DNA of 64,000 nt, from the NCBI RefSeq assembly GCF_009905725.1, contig NZ_JAAAKV010000018.1, positions 1-64,000 of the forward strand, in the 5' to 3' direction. Positions within the stretch are counted from its first letter, which is position 1; the number at the start of each line of letters is the position of its first letter. Positions 53,687 to 61,523 of the stretch are shown in pieces. The stretch comes from Emticicia sp. CRIBPO (GTDB lineage Bacteria; Bacteroidota; Bacteroidia; Cytophagales; Spirosomataceae). A model generated the notes under the pieces. The model saw only the letters and a program-made list of their open reading frames with translations. It searched no databases and was not told where the DNA came from. The position numbers and the translations under genes are program-made.

Positions 53687-55270
53687 CTATACCTTTTTGA
53701 GAGCTATTGTTTTTTTAGTTATTGACTTAAATTTAAATCTTTGCCTGTTTTTAGTTTGTAATGAACTTAATAGGATATCAAAATGCCTCTTTAGTTGTTT
53801 GCGAATTGCAGGAGAATTTAGTCCTGGTTTAGATTCATTTTTAGAATTTTTGTAGACTTCCTTTGACGCTTTGAATGCATAAGCTAAAAAATTCCGTTTC
53901 CCAAGATGAGTGTATTTTTCAAATAATTGTGCTTTCCATATTTTTTCAGATTCCTTATTGTTGTAGGCCATGGAGACAGTTTTTATTATGCGAGATTTCA
54001 TTTTTCTATAGTACCTTGAAAGGCTACTAGACCGAATTAACACGTCCTGGCCATTAAACTCAAAGCCAAGATATTGAAGGGGTTTATAAAAGTGTTTTTC
54101 ATTAGTATAGTCTATCGTTTTGATGTTTTTTTCTCTTTTTTTCTTTTTATTAAATCCTCTGATCACACCTTTGGAGTTTGCTTTAAATTCAATTATTTCA
54201 ACTTTCTTATCTTGAATAGTTAAGAGACAATCATTCTTTATCTTTTCAATAATAAACGTTTCTAGTTCCTCAGCCTTTGAACTTTCACAAACTAATAAAA
54301 TATCGTCACAATATCTTCTATAGAGAAATCCTTCACTCTGAGATTTTCTGTGGAACTCTCTATCAAAGTCAAGTAAGTAGATGTTTGAAAGTACCGCACT
54401 CATACCGGAACCTTGAGGGATGCCGATTGGCCTGTTTTTATTTTCTCCTTTGTTAACAGTTATTAATTTGTCATCTCTTAGTCGGCTGTATTTCTCGAAG
54501 TCTGCCTTACCGGGGATCAAGTCTAGAAGCGTCTTTACAGATTTGTTCTCCTTGGGATTATTATATTTCCTGAGAAGACTCGATTTATTTACATAAGAAT
54601 ATTTAGTTAGGGCTTTATATAACTTATAATGATCCTCTGGAATTTGAGTACCTCCCATTACTTTGTTCCATTTTTCTTTAAGGATTAAATGATCAATATT
54701 GTCAAAATATCCTTTTATATCCAACGCAATTGCCGTGCAATTACCCCTCTTTTTAACATCGTCAAATACTTCTTTCGAGAATTGTATATTACATTTTCCC
54801 CCAAGATCCGAACGATAGGCTAATACACACTCATCAAAATTCTTGCTGGAAATGTATTCTTGATATTTCTTATTAAGTACATGGGCATAAAAACTAAAAA
54901 TAAGACTGTCAGTGTGTGAAGCGAAGCATATGGGGCGGATTTTTGTTTCTAAGTTGTAAGAGTTATCAGATTCTTGATATTTATATCGAGGAGTTTTTAT
55001 GAGAATTTTTAAAAAGGGGCGAAAACTCCACCACGTTTCTTTCTTATGTTCCTTATGATGCGTTTTTAGTTGATTTTTCAAAAGAGCTTTTAACTCTTCT
55101 TTTCTTTTTGGAAACCAAATCCTTAAGTCAAAATGGGTGTAGCCCTTCTTCTTATACTTTTTTTTAATTTCTCTGCCGGCTTTATCTTTTATAACAGTAT
55201 AGTTAGCTTCCTCTAATTCCGACCACTCTTGCCAGTTTTTCTCAAATTCATCATTTTCATTTAGTAGCAT
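53687..55270 (-). CDS. Defence-type reverse transcriptase, DRT2/UG2-like
   Basis: A 527-residue RT counted from ATG 55270. An extended frame to 55342 is open, but its extra 24 codons lie in a hairpin of the upstream RNA element. Motif A is IALDIKGYFDNIDH (Asp184), motif B GIPQGSGMSAVLSNIYLLDF, and motif C YCDD (Tyr320-Asp323) instead of the commoner YADD. N-terminal features KGYTHFDLRI, KIRPICFASHTDSLIFSFYAHVL and VLAYRSDLGGKCNIQF resemble the UG2 (DRT2) class. There is no maturase or endonuclease domain, so a group II intron ORF is unlikely, and the protein is longer than typical retron RTs. The gene is strongly AT-rich compared with its neighbours, which suggests horizontal transfer. DRT2 proteins protect against phage through cDNA made from an adjacent ncRNA. 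Confidence 0.8.
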   Translation of the reverse strand: MLLNENDEFEKNWQEWSELEEANYTVIKDKAGREIKKKYKKKGYTHFDLRIWFPKRKEELKALLKNQLKTHHKEHKKETWWSFRPFLKILIKTPRYKYQESDNSYNLETKIRPICFASHTDSLIFSFYAHVLNKKYQEYISSKNFDECVLAYRSDLGGKCNIQFSKEVFDDVKKRGNCTAIALDIKGYFDNIDHLILKEKWNKVMGGTQIPEDHYKLYKALTKYSYVNKSSLLRKYNNPKENKSVKTLLDLIPGKADFEKYSRLRDDKLITVNKGENKNRPIGIPQGSGMSAVLSNIYLLDFDREFHRKSQSEGFLYRRYCDDILLVCESSKAEELETFIIEKIKNDCLLTIQDKKVEIIEFKANSKGVIRGFNKKKKREKNIKTIDYTNEKHFYKPLQYLGFEFNGQDVLIRSSSLSRYYRKMKSRIIKTVSMAYNNKESEKIWKAQLFEKYTHLGKRNFLAYAFKASKEVYKNSKNESKPGLNSPAIRKQLKRHFDILLSSLQTKNRQRFKFKSITKKTIALKKV

Positions 55271-55289
55271 AGAATATAAGTTTTTAATG

Positions 55290-55580
55290 GGACACCGTCT
55301 GGAAAGCAATACCAAATCATAACTAAACCAGACGGTGTGCACTTTTTAAATTGCCTGGGCTGAAAGTCTACCCCTAAACTTTGAGGATTTAACCTCTACA
55401 GCACCTATCCACCCATGGCCAATCAAACCAACAATGTATGTTGGGATGTGGCACTTCAGATTGTAATAACAACCTTTTCAAGATTACCGCTAGGATGATT
55501 GGATCCTAGTTTCGTTTTCCTTGAAACCTTAAGACTTTTCAGCCCCTCGGGCATTCCAAATTTCTTTGGAGGGGATTCTT
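55290..55580 (-). ncRNA. Structured non-coding RNA upstream of the RT (DRT2-type template RNA candidate)
   Basis: About 290 bp directly upstream of the RT on the same strand show dense pairing. A 13-bp long-range stem joins 55357-55369 (GGGCTGAAAGTCT) with 55532-55545 (AGACTTTTCAGCCC). Inside are TTTCAAG/CTTGAAA (55476-55482 with 55520-55526) around the hairpin CTAGGAT-ATCCTAG (55490-55509), CCAACA/TGTTGG (55428-55444) and a small hairpin at 55461-55472. Outside are TCCAAA/TTTGGA (55555-55570) and an 11-bp hairpin ACACCGTCTGG/CCAGACGGTGT (55292-55302 with 55328-55338) that ends just ahead of the RT start. Known DRT2 RNAs are of similar length and position. The exact ends are inferred from structure only. 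Confidence 0.72.
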
Positions 55581-55624
55581 AACATTAGAAGGATGAAAGC
55601 AGTACCTACATTATGCAATCTTGT

Positions 55625-55804
55625 TCAGCTGTTACTCTTTACGGTAGCAGCTGCTACGAGCACTTGCACTCCCGATATTCTTACCAGCATTGCTGCTGTG
55701 TTGGAAATATCAGTTCGTTTCGGTAACTTTAACATTCTACCATCGGCCTGACACCTATGCATGTTCGTTTCGTCTATAATTGTGCCATTTGCTTTTGCTG
55801 TCAT
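55625..55804 (-). CDS. Unrecognised 59-residue ORF upstream of the RT ncRNA
   Basis: A frame just under common length limits. It starts MTAKANGTIIDETNMHRCQ at ATG 55804, contains ADGRMLKLPKRTDISNT and LVRISGVQVLVAAATVK, and stops with TGA at 55625-55627. An in-frame TAA precedes the ATG. It reads in the same direction as the ncRNA and RT and ends about 45 bp before the ncRNA. A plus-strand ORF (55566-55751) overlaps it and looks less convincing. It could be a real small protein, a remnant of a longer gene, or chance. Confidence 0.35.
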   Translation of the reverse strand: MTAKANGTIIDETNMHRCQADGRMLKLPKRTDISNTAAMLVRISGVQVLVAAATVKSNS

Positions 55805-55999
55805 TATGGCAGGTTAATTATTGTGAATTTGAAGGATAATCATGTTAGAGCCTGTCAAAATGGGAAAAAGCATCGTGTTTATGCCTGATATCGGAAGTGT
55901 ATGTAAATATGTCATGAATTAGCATGGCTTTCTAAAAATATCCCCTCACCCCCTTGACAAATCCCCCAATCTCTCCTACATTTATCCGGTTTTAAAATA
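55805..55999. other. AT-rich gap between the RT locus and the next gene
   Basis: 195 bp without a supported gene or strong hairpin; it is the likely place for promoters of both the minus-strand RT locus and the plus-strand gene at 56000. Confidence 0.5.
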
Positions 56000-56749
56000 T
56001 TGAATCACAACCAGATAAAAAACATGATCAGAAACTCCACCTCCACCGGACATGTCATCAATGTCGCCAATTTCGAAACCCTCATCGCTTTCTGTGTAAG
56101 CAATAAAGATGTGTACCAACCCGGCAATGCCCTCATCTCCCTCAACGCCCTCAGGGACAAAGCAAAACAGGCCCGCGAAATCCTCGTAGAATGCAACATA
56201 AAACGCACAGCCTACCAGAACGCCGTCGGTGCCCGCATTGAGGCCTTCAAAGAACTGAAGCCCCTCGCCACCAGGATCATCAGTGGCTTGTCGGTCTCCG
56301 GCGTCAGCTCCCAGACCATGGAAGGAGCCCGCAGCATCAACCGCCGCATTCAGGGAAAACGCCTCAAGACCCGCAAACTCGCCGAAGAACAAGGCCTGAA
56401 AACCATCTCCGGCTCACAACTCAGCTACGACACCCGCATCAGCAACCTCGACAGTTTAATCCAGTTTGTCAGCTCACATCCGGAATACCAGCCCAACGAG
56501 CCATTCATGAAACCCGACGGCCTGAGACAGTTTTCTAAAGAACTGAAAGCCCTCTACGACGCTGTCGGAGCCTCCGAGAACCCCTGGTTCTCTGCCCGCG
56601 TAGCCCGTGATAAGATACTGTACAGCCCGGAAGACGGCCTCGTTCGCCTGGCCACTATGGTGAAAGACTACCTCAGGTCAGTCTTCGGAGCCGCCGACCC
56701 TGCCTTCGCTGAGATCAACCACCTCCAGTTCCGGACCCTGATGCATTAA
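56000..56749 (+). CDS. Hypothetical Bacteroidota protein with internal duplication
   Basis: A 249-residue, cytoplasmic, mostly helical protein of unknown function. The segments NFETLIAFCVSNKDVYQPGN and NLDSLIQFVSSHPEYQPNE are two copies of one repeat, each followed by a basic helix (ALRDKAKQAREIL, GLRQFSKELKALY). The tail ARDKILYSPEDGLVRLATMV with YLRSVFGA recalls a recurrent uncharacterised Bacteroidota family ending in a VKSVFGA-type motif. No signal peptide. Codons end mainly in C, unlike the AT-rich RT next door. A 21-bp minisatellite starts 48 bp after its stop. Confidence 0.7.
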   Translation: MNHNQIKNMIRNSTSTGHVINVANFETLIAFCVSNKDVYQPGNALISLNALRDKAKQAREILVECNIKRTAYQNAVGARIEAFKELKPLATRIISGLSVSGVSSQTMEGARSINRRIQGKRLKTRKLAEEQGLKTISGSQLSYDTRISNLDSLIQFVSSHPEYQPNEPFMKPDGLRQFSKELKALYDAVGASENPWFSARVARDKILYSPEDGLVRLATMVKDYLRSVFGAADPAFAEINHLQFRTLMH

Positions 56750-56796
56750 GCTCAGATGTCCCTGCCGATACCAGGAAACACCCGCCACGAGAGCAG

Positions 56797-57210
56797 AACA
56801 TGTTAACCCGAGTGAGGAAACTACCGACATGAGTGAGGAATCTGCTAACCCGAGTGAAGAAACTACCGACCCGAGTGAAGAACATAGTAACATGAGTGAA
56901 GAATATAGTAACACGAGTGAAGAACCTGCTAACCGGAGTGAGAAAACTACCGACACGAGTGAAGAACATAATAACCAGAGTGAGGGAACTACCGACATGA
57001 GTAAAGAACATACTAACCTGAGAGAGGGAACTACCGACACGAGTGAAGAACATACTAACCTTAGAGAGGGAACTACTGACATGAGTGAAGAACATATTAA
57101 CCGGAGTGAGGAAACTACCGACAAGAGTGAAGAATATACTAACCTGATAGAGGGAACTATCGACACGAATGAAGAACATACCAACCGGAGTGAGGGAACT
57201 ACCGACCCGA
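56797..57210. repeat. 21-bp minisatellite (about 20 units, 42-bp higher-order period)
   Basis: About 414 bp of tandem units alternate between an ACTACCGACxxGAGTGAAGAA type and a CATACTAACCxGAGAGAGGGA type. Because 21 is divisible by three, several frames stay open. In the plus frame it encodes heptads such as TTDxSEE-HxNxSEE (ATG at 56829, 167 codons), and on the minus strand hydrophobic SSLxSVVPSLRLVC- or FFTRVGS-type repeats. None has a good start context or known family, so the ORFs are regarded as by-products of the repeat. Confidence 0.9.
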
Positions 57211-57526
57211 GAGTCAGACTAACGGACATCTTTCTCAATACCCCGAAAGTAAAACATAATAATGCAGGCTACCCGCAAAAAACAACCCGCCGCTGCTTCA
57301 TTTCTGACAACGTAAAACATAAAACAACCTGAATATCTGACAATAGTACCTCTGACAAACACATATCAGCCACCGGGGTTTTAATATCCTGAAGAGCAAA
57401 GAACAAATGTCCCAACGAAATAATACAAAAGACCGAAAACAGACTGCCTAGGGCTGATGACTCCTCCATGTTTTGACATGTGACAACAAATATTCCATCC
57501 GTGCAGAACAGAAAGCTAACAGCTGT
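57211..57526. other. Intergenic region after the minisatellite
   Basis: About 315 bp with no supported gene. GTAAAACATAA occurs twice (near 57249 and 57312), which may be a decayed continuation of repeats. Confidence 0.5.
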
Positions 57527-59182
57527 TCAGTACCCAAGCTTCGGCTCCACCCACAATGCCGTCAGCACCACCATAATCACCACCAACCACACCCAATCCG
57601 GCACCTCTGAGGTAATGGTCCCGGTGGCATTACCTGAACTGCCCGTTTCAAGTTCTGCATGGGCCAGCACGGTTTCTTCTATCTGTTTCGCACGGGCTGC
57701 AGGGCCATCTTCCACATACACTTCAAGAGAATCCTGGAAAGGTTGCCAGCCTGTTTGACTGAAACGGTAATCTGTACCATAGTTTAAGGCATTTACGGCC
57801 GACTTTTTCAATGAAACCGTGTCGTTTTCGAGATGGAGTTTTTCAGCAGAAGCAGCCGGCTGATTGACACGGAAACTTGTCCGCACATCTTTCAGCACGG
57901 GGCCATCCAGCACCACGTTGTTGTCAAAGGCAGGAGTGAGATTTTGCAGAATACCCGCCCATATTTTGTTATAAGTTACACTGTCGCCGCTCAGTTTTAG
58001 CGAAAAAGTCTCGTTAAGGAGGCTTACACCCACTTTTCCGGCAGTTTTCTGCACGGCTACCGGGTATCCGGCCACATTTTTCTGGTTGAGGTGCGGCTCT
58101 ATCTGGTAGGGGAGTGTGGTGAGCTCTTTGCCTACCGCCACAGACTCCTCATTCGATATCTTTTTCGCTTTCCATCTGGTGCCCAGGGCCAGGTTAATCG
58201 CATTCAGGTCACGTCCCGGTTCGGTCAGTCCTGAAAAGAACACACTTTTGCCCTCCGACACCGCCTTTTTTACCTGGCTATTGGTAGCATTGCCCGCGTC
58301 AGTGATGATGAGATCCGGTACAAAAGCCCCGGCCGATTTATTAATCGAAGTTCTGTTTAAGGTATTTTTAGCCACCTGGGTGCTCATTTCGACACGATAC
58401 CCCTGGTGTCCGAGCCATTCGGCAAGCGTTTTACTTTCAAAATCGGGGTTGTCGAGCAGGAAAAGAACAGACAGCGGAGGCCGGTTGACGGTATAAAAAC
58501 GTACCTGCTGAAGTTCCTTCTCATGCAGTTCAAGTTCGGCGGTAGTTCTGCCCACCGAAAAAGCCGGGAAACTCAGTCTGAAAGCATTAAACCCTTTTTT
58601 TAGCATCACACTATCGAGCACCTTTCCGGCATACTTTATTTTCAGGGTGCCTGCTTCGCTGAGGTCCATTTTACCCGAAACTTCCTGCACGTCACCCCGC
58701 CTCAGCACTGTTTTCCACCGCACATCCTGCAGCTGGTCCGGTTCATAATAAGGCAGCCACGTCACCTGCTGACTGCTCAGGCGGCTGATGATTTCGGGGT
58801 CGGATTCCTGCCCCAGGAAATAGAAACTTCCCGCATGAACAGCCCCCTTATTGCTTTTTCTTTTAAACTCAGCATAAGACATGCTCGCCGGAATAGCCAG
58901 GCTGTCTTTCATCTTACTCACGACCGCCGACGGTACCTCATCGCTCACCACCAGCAGCTTATCAGACCCCGCAGAGCTCGTCCAGGTAGGCTGGATGGCA
59001 AACAGCAGGAGGATCACCCACAGCAGAACATTCAGGAACAGCTTCACCCTCACCTGGGCTTTACTCAGGTTTTTGCGGGTCAGTATGGCCCGGAGCTGCA
59101 CCGCCAGTAACAACAGCAACGCGATGAAAACAAGCCAGTTGTAGCCCGAAAGAAATGAAAGTATAACAGTGTTTAAGTACAT
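57527..59182 (-). CDS. BatA-domain membrane protein of the MoxR/DUF58 operon
   Basis: A 551-residue protein with two N-terminal transmembrane helices (about residues 15-30 and 47-65), a long soluble region (about 75-520) and a C-terminal transmembrane helix (PDWVWLVVIMVVLTALWVEP). The organisation resembles aerotolerance-type BatA/VWA-operon proteins, but no intact VWA MIDAS motif (DxSxS) was seen. It starts right after the stop of the upstream DUF4175-like gene, so the two are coupled. Role unknown; such operons assemble or check envelope complexes with a MoxR ATPase. Confidence 0.72.
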   Translation of the reverse strand: MYLNTVILSFLSGYNWLVFIALLLLLAVQLRAILTRKNLSKAQVRVKLFLNVLLWVILLLFAIQPTWTSSAGSDKLLVVSDEVPSAVVSKMKDSLAIPASMSYAEFKRKSNKGAVHAGSFYFLGQESDPEIISRLSSQQVTWLPYYEPDQLQDVRWKTVLRRGDVQEVSGKMDLSEAGTLKIKYAGKVLDSVMLKKGFNAFRLSFPAFSVGRTTAELELHEKELQQVRFYTVNRPPLSVLFLLDNPDFESKTLAEWLGHQGYRVEMSTQVAKNTLNRTSINKSAGAFVPDLIITDAGNATNSQVKKAVSEGKSVFFSGLTEPGRDLNAINLALGTRWKAKKISNEESVAVGKELTTLPYQIEPHLNQKNVAGYPVAVQKTAGKVGVSLLNETFSLKLSGDSVTYNKIWAGILQNLTPAFDNNVVLDGPVLKDVRTSFRVNQPAASAEKLHLENDTVSLKKSAVNALNYGTDYRFSQTGWQPFQDSLEVYVEDGPAARAKQIEETVLAHAELETGSSGNATGTITSEVPDWVWLVVIMVVLTALWVEPKLGY

Positions 59183-61402
59183 CTATTGAAGGTTTTTCCA
59201 GAAAGCTTTTTCCAGTCTTTTTTCACTTGAATATGATTTGCCGGGAAGATTGCCTGGCAATCCCGTCCCGGTCAAAGCATACATTTTGGTTTTTAATTCC
59301 GATTGCTCGTCTTCCGATAAGCTTTTATCATTGATGATTTTTTGCAACAACGTCAGCACCGACCAGCTCGACAGGCTGCTGTTGACTGCCTTATGGCTCA
59401 GATAAGTCCCCAGCGTGAGCACTTTTTGTTTCTGAACGGCCCCCAGTTTCTGATTTGCCTGCTGTGTGTCGAGGATCCCCAGGACTTCCGCCACCAGTTT
59501 TTCCAGCTGCACTTTCGTCAGTACCTTCTCCACGCTGTATTTGTCGTTGAACTTGGTCAACTCTCCTGTCAGCCTTTTCTCCTTTTCTTTGATCGGCGGC
59601 GGATCAAAGCTCGTTTTCTTGACAAAAGTCCGGGCTTTGTGTTGTGCCGATTTCAGAAACTCCAGGGCCTTCTTTTCAAAAGGCAGGGCTTTCTCAGGTT
59701 CATACAAACGCAGGTGAAGCTCAGACTGCCACATCTGTTCCAGGGCCATTTTCAGCAGACTCCGGGTCGATTCTTCGTAAAAAGTATTGGCCTCGCCGTC
59801 GTCATGGGAGTGCACGTAATCTTCCAGCAGTGCCGCCACAGGATCCTTGTCCTCATTCATGGTTTTGCTTCCGCCGTGCTCATGCTCGTGTTCATGTCCG
59901 CCACCCGGTTCAGTGTCGTGCTCCCCTTCATCATGGGCATGCACAAAACCTTTGAGTAAATCGGCTGTACTGTTACTTCCGCCGCCACCGGGAGGCAAAG
60001 CCGCCCCGCCACCGATGGAATTCTCAAACTCTTCGCCGAGGTATTGCCCGTAACGCAGACGCAGGGCTTTCTGGTCAAAGCCGATCTCATTGGAAGTGCT
60101 GTTGAATTCCTTTTTATCCATCTTCTTCCGCTTCGCAATCAGCTTCTCCGTATCGATAATGATCTGTCGCTGGCTTCTGAAGTATTCCGGCATGATGTTC
60201 ATCGCCATGGTTGCCAGGTCACCCTCTTCTGTGGCCGAAGTATCCTTATAAACAATGAAATAAGTATCAGATTTGGTGAAATTAGGCTCAGGTCTTTTGT
60301 TGTCAACCGCCCCCCAGTAATAGTAAAGCTCATCTCCCGGTGCAAAATTAAGTGCTTTCAGGTCGATGGTTTTAGACACAGACGCCGTTTTGAAGTTGGC
60401 CTGCCCCACAGGGAACCGCACTTCCCTGAACTTCACATTCTCTCCCGACCCCCTCGCCAGGGTAGCCACAATAAAGGCCTGACTCACCAGGAAATCATCA
60501 GAGATTTTGGCCGAGATCTGTATCGTTTTCGGATCTTTCAGGAAATGATAGCGGTATAATTCTTTTGACGCCGGCTCAATCTTCGGGGCAAGGTCAGGAA
60601 TGGCCTCGAGGCGGTAGTAATCCGACTGATATACCAGCGAATCTTTCCAGTAAGCTTTTAAGGCATAAAGGCCTGAGTTGAGGAGGTGATCGGAATATTC
60701 AAAAGTGCCGTCGTGTAATTTGAAAGGTAATTCTTCGCCGCGGTTATTGCTCAGTTTCATCACCAGTTGCTTGCTGTGATCAAACTTAACCCGCCAACGC
60801 AATACCGAACCCGTGATGGCGGAGGCATTTAGCTCATCCGTTTCTTTGGCAGCGATGCCGGTATAAGCCGGGGGATAAATGCCCAGTCTGGCAGAGGCAA
60901 ATTTCGGCGGTAAAGCCTCATTCACTTTTTTGTCAGGTTGCAGCTCACTGAAAATACTCCCTGTCGCCGATTGTTTTTTGCTGAGCAAAGGATATCCGAA
61001 ATGCACCGCCAGTGCTGCAGTAAAGGCCAGCAGGTAAATACCCAGCCGGGAGGATAAAACATTGGGGATCTGATGTCCCTGAATCTTGGTGAGCAACCGC
61101 TCGAGCTGAAGCTGTTCGGCCAGGTTGGGCTGTTCTACTTCCAGCAGCGGCAGGCTGTATTCTGTATCACCGATGGTGCGGTGGATCAATCTCACGGCTT
61201 CCTGTTTTTTATCTTTGAACAAACCCGTCAGGTAAGCTGCTGCGGCAAAAACAGCCAGTCCGGCTACAGCACTCCACACTACCGCAGGGGTAAAGGCAGA
61301 GATCAGCAGGAAAGCTGCCGCTCCGCAGAACAAACTCTTCAGCAAAGCTGCCCCATGCAACTGGAAATTAACCCCTGATATGATTTTATTGATCTCTTTC
61401 AT
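59183..61402 (-). CDS. DUF4175-like membrane protein with a His-rich insert
   Basis: A 739-residue protein. Two or three N-terminal transmembrane segments (about residues 20-60 and 120-138) lead to a beta-rich region with LGIYPPAYTGI, and then a helical region with charged and coiled-coil stretches. Residues about 470-525 carry a His/Asp/Glu-rich insert with two related motifs, VHAHDEGEHD and VHSHDDGEAN, separated by HEHEHEHGG, which suggests divalent metal binding. Large proteins of this kind are usual in Bacteroidota MoxR-DUF58 operons. Immediate upstream neighbour of the BatA-domain gene above. Confidence 0.75.
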   Translation of the reverse strand: MKEINKIISGVNFQLHGAALLKSLFCGAAAFLLISAFTPAVVWSAVAGLAVFAAAAYLTGLFKDKKQEAVRLIHRTIGDTEYSLPLLEVEQPNLAEQLQLERLLTKIQGHQIPNVLSSRLGIYLLAFTAALAVHFGYPLLSKKQSATGSIFSELQPDKKVNEALPPKFASARLGIYPPAYTGIAAKETDELNASAITGSVLRWRVKFDHSKQLVMKLSNNRGEELPFKLHDGTFEYSDHLLNSGLYALKAYWKDSLVYQSDYYRLEAIPDLAPKIEPASKELYRYHFLKDPKTIQISAKISDDFLVSQAFIVATLARGSGENVKFREVRFPVGQANFKTASVSKTIDLKALNFAPGDELYYYWGAVDNKRPEPNFTKSDTYFIVYKDTSATEEGDLATMAMNIMPEYFRSQRQIIIDTEKLIAKRKKMDKKEFNSTSNEIGFDQKALRLRYGQYLGEEFENSIGGGAALPPGGGGSNSTADLLKGFVHAHDEGEHDTEPGGGHEHEHEHGGSKTMNEDKDPVAALLEDYVHSHDDGEANTFYEESTRSLLKMALEQMWQSELHLRLYEPEKALPFEKKALEFLKSAQHKARTFVKKTSFDPPPIKEKEKRLTGELTKFNDKYSVEKVLTKVQLEKLVAEVLGILDTQQANQKLGAVQKQKVLTLGTYLSHKAVNSSLSSWSVLTLLQKIINDKSLSEDEQSELKTKMYALTGTGLPGNLPGKSYSSEKRLEKAFWKNLQ

Positions 61403-61523
61403 CTGTTTAAAATTTTTAAGCCAGGAAATGAATATCTTAAAAATTTTAAGACATTCAGGAATTCACCTGAAATTTATTCATTCTTTACGGTGTAATTTGA
61501 ATTGAATAAATTTTAAGCTCATT
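61403..61523. other. Short intergenic region with AAATTTTAAG repeats
   Basis: AAATTTTTAAG, CTTAAAAATTTTAAG and AAATTTTAAG stand within about 110 bp, and TCAGGAATTCACCTGA forms a small hairpin. A promoter or processing site inside the operon is possible. Confidence 0.4.

Noticed and set aside
53687-55342. Group II intron with its ORF
   Set aside because: No maturase X or endonuclease domain, and no intron domain V hairpin was recognised downstream of the ORF.
53687-55580. Retron (msr-msd plus RT)
   Set aside because: The protein is longer than typical retron RTs, has YCDD rather than YADD, and no VTG motif of retron RTs was found; the RNA does not show the usual a1/a2 arrangement with a branching guanosine.
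55566-55751. Plus-strand 61-residue ORF in the RT upstream region
   Set aside because: It overlaps the ncRNA 5' end and a more protein-like minus-strand frame; no family recognised.
56797-57210. CRISPR array
   Set aside because: The units are contiguous 21-bp repeats without unique spacers, and no cas genes are near.
56678-57332. Long ORFs on both strands through the minisatellite (167, 186 and 154 codons)
   Set aside because: A 21-bp period keeps several frames open automatically; no start context, family or domain supports translation.
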